A DNA stretch of 64,000 nt from Archivesica marissinica (taxonomy: Eukaryota; Mollusca; Bivalvia; Venerida; Vesicomyidae): positions 100,179,915 to 100,243,914 of the forward strand of contig CM026390.1 in assembly GCA_014843695.1 (NCBI GenBank), given 5' to 3'. Made by a program: the position numbers and the translations under genes. Shown piece by piece: positions 1 through 15,100 of the stretch. The notes beneath the pieces were generated by a model, which worked only from the letters and a program-made list of their open reading frames with translations, was not told the origin of the DNA and ran no database searches. Numbering within the stretch: position 1 is the stretch's first letter; each line of letters begins with the position of its first letter.

Positions 1-13
1 GTTATATCACCAA
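1..13 (+). CDS. NUF2: NUF2 copy 1, tail of exon encoding DFSADVVISP
   Basis: The window opens inside this exon: 13 bases remain before the donor GTAAGC at 14. The exon ends after the first base of a codon (phase 1), and the next exon at 2123 begins with the two bases needed to complete a serine. The complete exon is visible in copy 2 at 31089-31150. Confidence 0.75.
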
Positions 14-102
14 GTAAGCTACTTTTTATTCAGCAGTTACTATGAGTTACTATGAGCTAGTTAGCTTTCTTGCTATCCTGAGCCATGAGGTATTTGTATG
101 TC

Positions 103-174
<72 letters not shown>

Positions 175-3100
175 GAGCCCACGAGAAGGTACTTGGTGGG
201 TACAGAGAACAATAGATAACAGTACTGTCCGTTCATGTCATAATGCATGTTGGGTATGTTTGGTATCTTGTTGCATGATTTTAACAAGAAAATACCCATT
301 ACATGTCCATTTGTGAATCCGTCTGGCATGGGTACATGTCTAGTAGACATTGGGTGTATACCCATTACATGTCCATTTGTGAATCCCTCTGGCATGGGTA
401 CATGTCTAGTAGACATTGGGTGTATACCCATTACATGTCCATTTGTGAATCCCTCTGGCATGGGTACATGTCTAGTAGACATTGGGTGTATACCCATTAC
501 ATGTCCATTTGTGAATCCCTCTGGCATGGGTACATGTCTAGTAGACATTGGGTGTGTCCATTGTTCTGATATCAAAGGTAACACTGATGCTATGTTATCT
601 ACTTTGTGGAGTTAGTTAAGCAATAGTTTATACAAATTTATTTTAGCTCGATTGCGAAACAAGTTCTTTTAATTTATATTAATATCACTCTCAATACTTC
701 ATTCCTAATGGAATGATCAATCCATCGCCACGAGGGAGAGAGAAGAGGCAATCTGCAATTAAATGCCTTGCCTAAGGGCACAATCGTAACAGCTCCAGCG
801 GGGCTCGAACTCCGGGACTTTTGTACCTGAAGCGAACGCGCTATCACGACTTCCAGTTAAGCAATAGACAGAACATGAGTAGACCAATAGAAAACCTCAT
901 GTGCTTACTTGTCTTGGGCAAACAACCAGTCACATCTTGTTATCTTAGCTTACGGTGAACTATTAGTATAGGCCATCCTGAAAATTTTATTTTCGAAAAA
1001 AAAATTCTCACTAAATACTATCTTCTAACCACATACTAAAAGTCAAGCCATATATCCACATATTTACACTGAGATGATCGCTTTGTCAGACCACAGATGC
1101 ATTATTTGTACGCCGACAAATAGGTATACACATTGCGACTACAAATTGCGATAGCTCAGCAACAGAACTTCAAGGACCCAATCAGAGACTGCAGTTCTTT
1201 TAAGGTTGACTTTTGTTTTTTGTCGGTACATAATTTATTTTCTCTTTGACCTGTTCGGTTTTAATTAGTGGGATTGTCACAATTTGTGTCAACCATTTTT
1301 TCTGAACAAAGGTCAACACTCGAAAATACAAACACCTCAAATTGTCGTTGCGTTCTATCACTTTGATGTTTACCTCGAGAGGATGTGCAGACTGCAACTT
1401 TCCAACAATGTTAGGTCAATGTCACATTTCAAGGTCAGGTTTGGCCAATGTAAGAATTTGATGAATCGTTGTAGGGTCCAAACATGGCACAATTTCACTA
1501 GATTTTGGGTAATATGTGCGTAATATGGAATAAAATGTATGGGACATGTATTGTTAGCAAAGATTTCCAATGATTTTGACTACCGTAATTTAATATTTGT
1601 TATCCAATTTTATTCATTTTATCTGCCTCTGCCGGGACTGTTATTTCACTACAATGCACAACTTCACAATCATTTATGTCAGTGTGAACGTTCGCAATAA
1701 AACATAGTTCCGATGTAATTTTCAAGTTAATTTCTGTTTGCTGTTTAAATTAAAAACGACACGACAAAACAAATTCATTAGAACATTATTACTTTTGGGG
1801 TTGGGGTAAGGGGGAATTTCCAATTTGCGGAAATTTTACAGATTTTTGCCGTTTTTATCATTTTCGCCAAACTGAGTTTTATTTGCCAATTTTGGCATAT
1901 TTTAGCCATTGGTAACATTGGCGATTACCATCGCGGGCCCTGCTTTATAATTAACTGGTTATTATTGTCAGAAAACAGTGAAACTGCAAAAGTACATCCA
2001 ACAGCAGATGAATACGAAACACCAGCAGTGGCAGAGAAAATGCCATCCTCCACTGTTTCACTCTTCACTGAGAAAAGTCAACCAATCAATGGAGAACAAA
2101 AACAGAAACATTATTGTTTCAGGTCCTGCTACAATGAAGAAAATCTTAAGTGCCGCCATCAACTCTATACGATTCAAACACACGCGCATTGTGGTGTATG
2201 AAGATATCAACTCTGAAATTGTAAGTCATCTCATTACGGGAGCTCAGTTTTTACTTTGTTCCAATTTAATAAATCGACGAGGGATGTTGCTGTCTATTGG
2301 GCTGTTGTCTAGTTCCTGAAATATTCGATCCCCCGTCTAACCCTAATAAAATTAACAGTCTTTCAGATGGGACTTTAAACCGAGGTCTCGTGTCGGTGCT
2401 ATACACTTTGCATGTAAAATAACCTGAAGAGAATCTGGAATGGGTCTCTGTCTGTATCGTTGCACTATCCTCAAAAATCTAAAATGACTAATCTCTTCAG
2501 GAGGCGTCGCTCATATGGACAACCAGTAGTGATGATAAATAAACGTAAAACACACACTGAAATGTTCATAAACGTTTATGTATTTCAGATGTTGAAAGGA
2601 ATATGAATGTACTTGTCAACAATTTTAATTGTGCATATACAAATTTATATTTCTCTTTTTATAGGAGAGGGATCGGGAACATCATGATGCACTGTTGAAA
2701 AGGAACACAGAACTGAAGCAGAGAATCAATGAAATACGAGCGACACGTGCCCAGCAGGAACCGCAAATACAGCAGGTACATTCTCTAATAACAACAATTT
2801 AAACCATCACATTAATCTTAATCTGTCCTTGCCCCTATCACAATCCCTATGCATAATTTTACATTAATTTTTATACCCCTAGTCTCGGAGAAACAGGAAG
2901 CTTAGTGTTTGCTGCAGCTGTCAATGCGTAATTACATAGATAGAAGAACTAACGGTCTGTTGTCCTGTGGTCTAGGGTTAGCTCTTATGTGGCTATAAAT
3001 GGTCGTGTGCGGCTAGTAGAAGAACAAGAGAACAATGGGGTAGTCACTTAGGTAACCATTTGTGAGACTGTCCGTCTTTCCATCCAGCACATTTTCTCAT

Positions 3101-6100
3101 CCAGATCGAACAAAACTTGATATTTATCAACATCAAATGGACAAGCGTATAATCACTTGACTTTCATATACGTTAATATCGCCCAAGTAATTCCCCTTAG
3201 GCTGTCCGATTAGCGCAGTGGTTAGCGCGCTCGCTTCTCACCAATACAACCCGTGTTCGATCCTCGGACTGGGAAGTATGTGAGATGGTACGGTGGTTGC
3301 CAGATTGGACAGGTGGGTTTACTCCGGTTTCCTCCTACACGAATGACCACATATACGCTTTCAACCGCGCCAACGAGAGTGATTAACATAAGTTGTTAGA
3401 ACTTGCTTCGCAATTGTTGTAAAATAAATAAAGTTTAAACTTTAATTCCACTTTTTTACTTAGCCATATATATTACATGTTGTACATCTGAACCTTGTTC
3501 TCAACTTCAGTTTTCCTTCAATTGATACTCGGAACTAGACTTACATTTTCAATATCAAGCTGACAAACACATACTTCTGGGACTTTCAGGTCCGGTAAAT
3601 AATTCTGGATGATGAATGGATAGGATTGAAGTCGTAGTTTCTCCTATACCTGAAGGTTAATGATGAAGCAGTAGTTTCTCCTATACCTGAAGGTTAATGA
3701 TGAAGCAGTAGTTTCTCCTATACCTGAAGGTTAATGATGAAGAAGTAGTTTCTCCTATACCTGAAGGTTAATGATGAAGCAGTAGTTTCTCCTATTCCTG
3801 AAAGTTAATGATGAAGAAGTAGTTTCTCCTATACCTGAAGGTTAATGATGAAGAAGTAGTTTCTCCTATACCTGAAGGTTAATGATGAAGAAGTAGTTTC
3901 TCCTATACCTGAAGGTTAATGATGAAGAAGTAGTATATTCTATGGTATTTTCTCCTACAGGTCCAAGAAAAGATTGATAAGATGACTGTGAGAATGCAGG
4001 ACCATGATAAGAACAAACAGGCCATTCGGATGCACATCACAGACATCAAATCTAGGATGTTAGAGAAGAAAGCTAAAGGGGTAAACTAACTATCAAAACA
4101 GTTTCTTAATCTAGCAATTTGACATAGTTCAAGTTTTACTCTGGTATATTGTACGGTAGTTTTATGCTGCAAGATCACTTGAAATGTGGGATTTATATGC
4201 TAGTTATTTTACACTGTAGGATCAGATATAGTGTGAGATATTGTATGGTTATTTTACACTGTAGGATCAGATATAGTGTGAGATATTGTATGGTTATTTT
4301 ACACTGTAGGATCAGATATAGTGTGAGATATTGTATGGTTATTTTACACTGTAGGAACAGATATAGTGTGAGATATTGTATGGTTATTTTAAGATATAGT
4401 GTGAGATATTGTATGGTTATTTTACACTGTAGGATCAGATATAGTGTGAGATATTGTATGGTTATTTTACACTGTAGGAACAGATATAGTGTGAGATATT
4501 GTATGGTTATTTTACACTGTAGGAACAGATATAGTGTGAGATATTGTATGGTTATTTTACACTGTAGGAACAGATATAGTGTGAGATATTGTATGGTTAT
4601 TTTACACTGTAGGAACAGATATAGTGTGAGATATTGTATGGTTATTTTACACTGTAGGATCAGATAGAGTGTGAGATATTGTATGGTTATTGACTGTAGG
4701 ATCAGATATAGTGTGAGATATTGTATGGTTATTTTAAGATATAGTGTGAGATATTGTATGGTTATTTTACACTGTAGGAACAGATATAGTGTGAGATATT
4801 GTATGGTTATTTTACACTGTAGGAACAGATATAGTGTGAGATATTGTATGGTTATTTTACACTGTAGGAACAGATATAGTGTGAGATATTGTATGGTTAT
4901 TTTACACTGTAGGATCAGATATAGTGTGAGATATTGTATGGTTATTTTAAGATATAGTGTGAGATATTGTATGGTTATTTTAAGATATAGTGTGAGATCT
5001 TGTATGGTTATTTTACACTGTAGGAACAGATATAGTGTGAGATATTGTATGGTTATTTTACACTGTAGGAACAGATATAGTGTGAGATATTGTATGGTTA
5101 TTTTACACTGTAGGAACAGATATAGTGTGAGATATTGTATGGTTATTTTACACTGTAGGATCAGATATAGTGTGAGATATTGTATGGTTATTGACTGTAG
5201 GATCAGATATAGTGTGAGATATTGTATGGTTATTTTAAGATATAGTGTGAGATATTGTATGGTTATTTTACACTGTAGGAACAGATATAGTGTGAGATAT
5301 TGTATGGTTATTTTAAGATATAGTGTGAGATATTGTATGGTTATTTTAGATATTAGTGTGAGATATTGTATGGTTATTTTAAGATATAGTGTGAGATATT
5401 GTATGGTTATTTTAAGATATAGTGTGAGATATTGTATGGTTATTTTACACTGTAGGATCAGATATAGTGTGAGATATTGTATGGTTATTTATACTGTAGG
5501 AACAGATATAGTGTGAGATATTGTATGGTTATTTTACACTGTAGGATCAGATATAGTGTGAGATATTGTATGGTTATTTTAACTGTAGGAAAGATATAGT
5601 GTGAGATATTGTATGGTTATTTTACACTGTAGGATCAGATATAGTGTGAGATATTGTATGGTTATTTTACACTGTAGGATCAGATATAGTGTGAGATATT
5701 GTATGGTTATTTTACACTGTAGGATCAGATATAGTGTGAGATATTGTATGGTTATTTTACACTGTAGGATCAGATATAGTGTGAGATATTGTATGGTTAT
5801 TTTACACTGTAGGATCAGATATAGTGTGAGATATTGTATGGTTATTTTACACTGTAGGATCAGATACAGTGTGAGATATTGTATGGTTATTTTAAGATAT
5901 AGTGTGAGATATTGTATGGTTATTTTACACTGTAGGATCAGATATAGTGTGAGATATTGTATGGTTATTTTACACTGTAGGAACAGATATAGTGTGAGAT
6001 ATTGTATGGTTATTTTACACTGTAGGATCAGATATAGTGTGAGATATTGTATGGTTATTTTACACTGTAGGATCAGATATAGTGTGAGATATTGTATGGT

Positions 6101-9100
6101 TATTTTACACTGTAGGATCAGATATAGTGTGAGATATTGTATGGTTATTTTACACTGTAGGATCAGATATAGTGTGAGATATTGTATGGTTATTTTACAC
6201 TGTAGGATCAGATATAGTGTGAGATATTGTATGGTTATTTTACACTGTAGGATCAGATCAAGTGTGATATTGTATGGTTATTTTACACTGTAGGATCAGA
6301 TATAGTGTGAGATATTGTATGGTTATTTTACACTGTAGGAACAGATATAGTGTGAGATATTGTATGGTTATTTTACACTGTAGGAACAGATATAGTGTGA
6401 GATATTGTATGGTTATTTTACACTGTAAGATCAGATATAGTGTGAGATATTGTATGGCTATTTTACACTGTAAGATCAGATAGAGTGTGAGATATTGTAT
6501 GGTTATTTTAAGATATAGAGCAAGATATTGTATGGTTATTTTACACTGTAGGATCAGATAAAGTGTGAGATATTGTATGGTTATTTTACACTGTAGGATC
6601 AGATAAAGTGTGAGATATTGTATGGTTATTTTACACTGTAGGAACAGATAAAGTGTGAGATATTGTATGGTTATTTTACACTGTAGGAACAGATATAGTG
6701 TGAGATATTGTATGGTTATTTTACACTGTAGGATCAGATATAGTGTGAGATATTGTATGGTTATTTTAAGATATAGTGTGAGATATTGTATGGTTATTTT
6801 AAGATATAGTGTGAGATATTGTATGGTTATTTTAAGATATAGTGTGAGATATTGTATGGTTATTTTACACTGTAGGATCAGATAAAGTGTGAGATATTGT
6901 ATGGTTATTTTACACTGTAGGATCAGATATTGTATGGTTATTTTACACTGTAGGACAGATAAATTGTGAGATATTGTATGGTTATTGACTGTAGGATCAG
7001 ATATAGTGTGAGATATTGCATGGTTATTTTACACTGTAGGATCAGATAAAGTGTGAGATATTGTATGGTTATTTTACACTGTAGGATCAGATCAAGTGTG
7101 AGATATTGTATGGTTATTTTACACTGTAGGATCAGATCAAGTGTGAGATATTGTATGGTTATTTTACACTGTAGGATCAGATATAGTGTGAGATATTGTA
7201 TGGTTATTTTACACTGTAGGATCAGATATAGTGTGAGATATTGCATGGTTATTTTACACTGTAGGATCAGATCAAGTGTGAGATATTGTATTGTTATTTT
7301 ACACTGTAGGATCAGATATAGTGTGAAATATTGTATGGCTATTTTACACTGTAGGATCAGATATAGTGTGAGATATTGTATGGTTATTTTACACTGTAGG
7401 ATCAGATATAGTGTGAGATATTGTATGGTTATTTTACACTGTAGGATCAGATATAGTGTGAGATATTGTATGGCTATTTTACACTGTAGGATCAGATAAA
7501 GTGTGAGATATTGTATGGCTATTTTACACTGTAGGATCAGATATAGTGTGAGATAGTGTATGGTTATTTTACACTGTAGGATCAGATATAGTGTGAGATA
7601 GTGTATGGTTATTTTACACTGTAGGATCAGATAAAGTGTGAGATATTGATGGGTAGAGAAGACGAAGAGAAGCTGGCACAGAAGATTGTACAGTCACCGC
7701 AGAAAGTACGAGCTGAGCAGGACCACTTAAAGGAACAGCTGAACTACCTCAAGGATGAGTTTGAACGAAAGAGACATAGACTCAGGTAACATACTGACAT
7801 AGTCTCAGGTAACATACTGACATAGTCTCAGGTAACATACTGACATATACTCAGGTAACATACTGACATAGTCTCAGGTAACATACTGACATAATCTCAG
7901 GTAACATACTGACATAGACTCAGGTAACATACTGACATAGAATCATGTAACATACTGACATAGACTCAGGTAACATACTGACATAGTCTCAGGTAACATA
8001 CTGACATAGACTCAGGTAACATACTGACATAGTCTCAGGTAACATACTGACATAGTCTCAGGTAACATACTGACATAGACTCATGTAACATACTGACATA
8101 GACTCAGGTAACATACTGACATAGACTCAGGTAACATACTGACATAGTCTCAGGTAACATACTGACATAGACTCAGGTAACATACTGATATAGACTCAGG
8201 TAACATACTGACAAAGACTCATGTAACATACTGACATAGACTCAGGTAACATACTGATATAGACGCAGGTAACATACTGACATAGACTCATGTAACATAC
8301 TGACATAGACTCAGGTAACATACTGACATATACTCAGGTAGCATACTATTACTGACATATACTCAGGTAACATACTGACATAGACTCATGTAACATACTG
8401 ACATAGACTCATGTAACATACTGACATAGACTCATGTAACATACTGACATAGACTCATGTAACATACTGACATAGTCTCAGGTAACATACTGACATATAC
8501 TCAGGTAACATACTGACATAGACTCATGTAACATACTGATATAGACGCAGGTAACATACTGACATAGACTCATGTAACATACTGACATAGACTCATGTAA
8601 CATACTGACATAGTCTCAGGTAACATACTGACATAGACTCAGGTAACATACTGATATAGACGCAGGTAACATACTGACATAGCCTCAGGAATGTTTATGT
8701 TACTGTATTTCAGTGAGATACATGCAACCTATTGTTGAGTGTTTATGTTGCTGTATTTCAGTGAGATACATGCAACCTATTGTTGAGTGTTTATGTTGCT
8801 GTATTACAGTGAGATACATGGACCTATTATTGAGTGTTTATGTTGCTGTATTTCAGTGAGATACATGGACCTATTGTTGAGTGTTTATGTTGCTGTATTT
8901 CAGTGAGATACATACAACCTATTGTTGAGTGTTTATGTTGCTGTATTTCAGTGAGATACATGGAACCTACTGTTGAGTGTTTCTGTATTTCAGTGAGATA
9001 CATGGACCTATTGTTGAGTGTTTATGTTGCTGTATTACAGTGAGATACATGGACCTATTGTTGAGTGTTTATGTTGCTGTATTTCAGTGAGATACATACA

Positions 9101-12100
9101 ACCTATTGTTGAGTGTTTATGTTGCTGTATTTCAGTGAGATACATGGAACCTACTGTTGAGTGTTTCTGTATTTCAGTGAGATACATGGAGATATTGTTG
9201 AGTGTTTATGTTGCTGTATTTCAGTGAGATACATGAACCTATTGTTGAGTGTTTATGTTTCTGTATTTCAGTGAGATACATGAACCTATTGTTGAGTGTT
9301 TATGTTACTGTATTTCAGTGAGATACATGAACCTATTGTTGAGTGTTTATGTTTCTGTATTTCAGTGAGATACATGAACCTATTGTTGAGTGTTTATGTT
9401 ACTGTATTTCAGTGAGATACATGGACCTATTGTTGAGTGTTTATGTTTCTGTATTCAGTGAGATACATGAACCTATTGTTGAGTGTTTATGTTTCTGTAT
9501 TTCAGTGAGATACATGAACCTATTGTTGAGTGTTTATGTTGCTGTATTTCAGTGAGATACATACAACCTATTGTTGAGTGTTTATGTTTCTGTATTTCAG
9601 TGAGATACATGCAACCTATTGTTGAGTGTTTATGTTGCTGTATTTCAGTGAGATACATGGAACCTACTGTTGAGTGTTTCTGTATTTCAGTGAGATATAT
9701 GGACCTATTGTTGAGTGTTTATGTTGCTGTATTTCAGTGAGATACATGGACCTATTATTGAGTGTTTATGTTGCTGTATTTCAGTGAGATACATGGACCT
9801 ATTGTTGAGTGTTTATGTTGCTGTATTTCAGTGAGATACATACAACCTATTGTTGAGTGTTTATGTTGCTGTATTTCAGTGAGATACATGGAACCTACTG
9901 TTGAGTGTTTCTGTATTTCAGTGAGATATATGGACCTATTGTTGAGTGTTTATGTTGCTGTATTACAGTGAGATACATGGACCTATTGTTGAGTGTTTAT
10001 GTTGCTGTATTTCAGTGAGATACATACAACCTATTGTTGAGTGTTTATGTTTCTGTATTTCAGTGAGATACATGCAACCTATTGTTGAGTGTTTATGTTG
10101 CTGTATTACAGTGAGATACATGGACCTATTGTTGAGTGTTTATGTTGCTGTATTTCAGTGAGATACATGGAACCTACTGTTGAGTGTTTCTGTATTTCAG
10201 TGAGATACATGGACATATTGTTGAGTGTTTATGTTGCTGTATTTCAGTGAGATACATGGACCTATTGTTGAGTATTTATGTTTCTGTATTTCAGTGAGAT
10301 ACATGAACCTATTGTTGAGTGTTTATGTTGCTGTATTTCAGTGAGATACATACAACCTATTGTTGAGTGTTTATGTTTCTGTATTTCAGTGAGATACATG
10401 CAACCTATTGTTGAGTGTTTATGTTGCTGTATTACAGTGAGATACATGGACCTATTGTTGAGTGTTTATGTTGCTGTATTTCAGTGAGATACATGGAACC
10501 TACTGTTGAGTGTTTCTGTATTTCAGTGAGATACATGGACATATTGTTGAGTGTTTATGTTGCTGTATTTCAGTGAGATACATGGACCTATTGTTGAGTA
10601 TTTATGTTTCTGTATTTCAGTGAGATACATGAACCTATTGTTGAGTGTTTATGTTGCTGTATTTCAGTGAGATACATACAACCTATTGTTGAGTGTTTAT
10701 GTTGCTGTATTTCAGTGAGATACATGGAACCTACTGTTGAGTGTTTCTGTATTTCAGTGAGATACATGGACCTATTGTTGAGTGTTTATGTTGCTGTATT
10801 CAGTGAGATACATGGACCTATTGTTGAGTGTTTCTGTATTTCAGTGAGATAATACCTATTGTTGAGTGTTTATGTTTCAGTGAGATACATGAACCTATTG
10901 TTGAGTGTTTATGTTGCTGTATTTCAGTGAGATACATGGACCTATTGTTGAGTGTTTATGTTGCTGTATTTCAGTGAGATACATGGAACCTACTGTTGAG
11001 TGTTTCTGTATTTCAGTGAGATACATGGACATATTGTTGAGTGTTTATGTTGCTGTATTTCAGTGAGATACATGGACCTATTGTTGAGTGTTTATGTTTC
11101 TGTATTTCAGTGAGATACATGGACCTATTGTTGAGTGTTTATGTTACTGTATTTCAGTGAGATACATGGACCTATTGTTGAGTGTTCATGTTTCTGTATT
11201 TCAGTGAGATACATGAACCTATTGTTGAGTGTTTATGTTTCTGTATTTCAGTGAGATACATGAACCTATTGTTGAGTGTTTATGTTTCTGTATTTCAGTG
11301 AGATACATGAACCTATTGTTGAGTGTTTATGTTTCTGTATTTCAGTGAGATACATGGACCTATTGTTGAGTGTTTATGTTTCTGTATTTCAGTGAGATAC
11401 ATGAACCTATTGTTGAGTGTTTATGTTCTGTATTTCAGTGAGATACATGGATCTATTGTTGAGTGTTTATGTTTCTGTATTTCAGTGAGATACATGAACC
11501 TATTGTTGAGTGTTTATGTTTCTGTATTTCAGTGAGATACATGAACCTATTGTTGAGTGTTTATGTTTCTGTATTTCAGTGAGATACATGAACCTATTGT
11601 TGAGTGTTTATGTTACTGTATTTCAGTGAGATACATGGACCTATTGTTGAGTGTTTATGTTTCTGTATTTCAGTGAGATACATGAACCTATTGTTGAGTG
11701 TTTATGTTTCTGTATTTCAGTGAGATACATGAACCTATTGTTGAGTGTTTATGTTGCTGTATTTCAGTGAGATACATACAACCTATTGTTGAGTGTTTAT
11801 GTTTCTGTATTTCAGTGAGATACATGCAACCTATTGTTGAGTGTTTATGTTGCTGTATTTCAGTGAGATACATGGAACCTACTGTTGAGTGTTTCTATAT
11901 TTCAGTGAGATATATGGACCTATTGTTGAGTGTTTATGTTGCTGTATTACAGTGAGATACATGGACCTATTGTTGAGTGTTTATGTTGCTGTATTTCAGT
12001 GAGATACATACAACCTATTGTTGAGTGTTTATGTTGCTGTATTTCAGTGAGATACATGGAACCTACTGTTGAGTGTTTCTGTATTTCAGTGAGATATATG

Positions 12101-15100
12101 GACCTATTGTTGAGTGTTTATGTTACTGTATTTCAGTGAGATACATGGACCTATTGTTGAGTGTTTATGTTGCTGTATTTCAGTGAGATACATGGACCTA
12201 TTGTTGAGTGTTTATGTTGCTGTATTACAGTGAGATACATGGACCTATTGTTGAGTGTTTATGTTGCTGTATTTCAGTGAGATACATGGACCTATTGTTG
12301 AGTGTTTATGTTACTGTATTTCAGTGAGATACAAGGCCAGAGGAAGAGGGAGAAGCAGGCCGGACTAGATGGTGAGAAGGGACTGGCGATTGTGGAAGCA
12401 ATGCAGGCTAGCATTAATAAGGAAAAGTAAGCACACATCATGTAATACCATCTACAAGGTTTGTTAGGTCGTCTGTCATGTGAAAGGGTTGTGGTGGTAC
12501 TACCACAGTGTCCTCGGTGCCTGACATACTGCTGGAGAGGCACCTGGGATCTTCCGCTACCAATAAAAGCTGAACTACAGTGGAGAGGAACCTGGGATCT
12601 TCCTCTACCAATAAAAGCTGAACTACAACTGGAGAGGAACCTGGGATCTTCCTCTACCAATGAAACCTGAACTACAGTGTAGGGGAACCTGGGATCTTCT
12701 TCTACCAATGAAACCTGAACTACAGTGTAGGGGAACCTGGGATCTACCTCTACCAATGAAAGCTGAACTACAGTGGAGGGGAACCTGGGATCTTCCTCTA
12801 CCAATAAAAGCTGAACTACAACTGGAGAGGAACCTGGGATCTTCCTCTACCAATGAAACCTGAACTACAGTGTAGGGGAACCTGGGATCTTCTTCTACCA
12901 ATGAAACCTGAACTACAGTGTAGGGGAACCTGGGATCTACCTCTACCAATGAAAGCTGAACTACAGTGGAGGGGAACCTGGGATCTTCCTCTACCAATAA
13001 AAGCTGAACTACAACTGGAGAGGAACCTGGGATCTTCCTCTACCAAAAAAAGCTGAACTACAGTGGAGGGGAACCTGGGATCTTCCGCTACCAATAAAAG
13101 CTGAACTACAGTGGAGGGGAACCTGGGATCTTCCTCTACCAAAAAAAGCTGAACTACAGTGGAGGGGAACCTGGGATCTTCCTCTACCAATAAAAGCTGA
13201 ACTACAGTGGAGGGGAACCTGGGATCTTCCTCTACCAATGAAAGCTGAACTACAGTGTAGGGGAACCTGGGATCTACCTCTACCAATGAAAGCTGAACTA
13301 CAGTGTAGGGGAACCTGGGATCTACCTCTACCAATGAAAGCTGAACTACAGTGGAGAGGAACCTGGGATCTTCCTCTACCAATAAAAGCTGAACTACAGT
13401 GGAGAGGAACCTGGGATCTTCCTCTACCAATAAAAGCTGAACTACAACTGGAGAGGAACCTGGGATCTTCCTCTACCAATGAAACCTGAACTACAGTGTA
13501 GGGGAACCTGGGATCTTCTTCTACCAATGAAACCTGAACTACAGTGTAGGGGAACCTGGGATCTACCTCTACCAATGAAAGCTGAACTACAGTGGAGGGG
13601 AACCTGGGATCTTCCTCTACCAATAAAAGCTGAACTACAACTGGAGAGGAACCTGGGATCTTCCTCTACCAAAAAAAGCTGAACTACAGTGGAGGGGAAC
13701 CTGGGATCTTCTGCTACCAATAAAAGCTGAACTACAGTGGAGGGGAACCTGGGATCTTCCTCTACCAAAAAAAGCTGAACTACAGAGGAGGGGAACCTGG
13801 TATCTTCCTCTACTAATAAAAGCTGAACTACAGTGGAGGGGAACCTGGGATCTTCCTCTACCAATGAAAGCTGAACTACAGTGTAGGGGAACCTGGGATC
13901 TACCTCTACCAATGAAAGCTGAACTACAGTGGAGGGGAACCTGGGATCTTCCTCTACCAATAAAAGCTGAACTACAGTGGGAGGGAACCTGGGATCTTCC
14001 TCTACCAATAAAAGCTGAACTACAGTGGAGGGGAACCTGGGATCTTCCTCTACCAATAAAAGCTGAAGATTTGCCATATGAACTGTCAGTGCAACTAATT
14101 TTCAAGTTTGATCAAATTGTTAACTTATCATGGAGTGATTCAGTTCCAATCTCTCATTCTTGTATGATTAGTTCACCCCTGTTTCATGGGAGGTATTGAG
14201 ATTATTTCCCAGTCCGGCATACATCATTTTACACACACTCTTAACATCTAGATATTGTGCCTAAATGTTTAAAATGAACTATGTATGTGTATTTTCCAAT
14301 GAATGCTGAATGTGTATTTTCCAATGAATGCTGTTCATGTATATTCAATGAATGCTGTATGTGTAGTTTCCAATGAATGCTGTATGCGTATTTTCCAATG
14401 AATGCTGTTCATGTATATTTCAATGAATGCTGTATGCGTATTTTCCAATGAATGCTGTATGTGTAGTTTCCAATGAAGTATGTTCATGTATATTTCAATG
14501 AATGCTGTATGTGTAGTTTCCAATGAATGCTGTATGTATATTTTCCAATGAAGTCTGTTCATGTATATTTCAATGAATGCTTTATGCGTATTTTCCAATG
14601 AAGTCTGTTCATGTATATTTCAATGAATGCTGTATGCGTAGTTTCCAATGAAGTCTGTTCATGTATATTTCAATGAATGCTGTATGCGTAGTTTCCAATG
14701 AAGTCTGTTCATGTATATTTCAATGAATGCTGTATGTGTATTTTCCAATGAAGTCTGTTCATGTATATTTCAATGAATGCTGTATGTGTATTTTCCAATG
14801 AAGTCTGTTCATGTATATTTCAATGAATGCTGTATGCGTATTTTCCAATGAATGCTGTTCATGTATATTTCAATGAATGCTGTATGCGTATTTTCCAATG
14901 AATGCTGTATGTGTAGTTTCCAATGAATGTTGTATGCATATTTTCCAATGAAGTCTGTTCATGTATATTTCAATGAATGCTGTATGCGTATTTTCCAATT
15001 AAGTCTGTTCATGTATATTTCAATGAATGCTGTATGCGTATTTTCCAATGAAGTATGTTCATGTATATATCAATGAATGCTGTATGCATATTTTCCAATG

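Noticed and set aside
1965..2319. Independent small gene, or an extended exon, around 1978-2319
   Set aside because: Only 2123-2220 is flanked by good splice sites and matches NUF2; the upstream extension is non-conserved intron.
3200..3280. A functional tRNA gene
   Set aside because: A- and B-box-like motifs are present, but they continue into a SINE body and A-rich tail, and I could not draw a proper tRNA cloverleaf.
4149..7499. Long repetitive ORFs (for example 4671-5516 and 5601-6293) as proteins
   Set aside because: They exist only because 45 is a multiple of three; the real coding exon uses a different frame in which most units carry a stop.
4203..7650. Regular repeats resembling a CRISPR array (also the other arrays)
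   Set aside because: Units follow each other directly with no unique spacers, no cas genes occur, and the gene context is a spliced eukaryotic gene.
12292..14105. Overlapping ~200-codon ORFs on both strands
   Set aside because: Artefacts of the 48-bp (16-codon) array; frames on both strands are open simultaneously.
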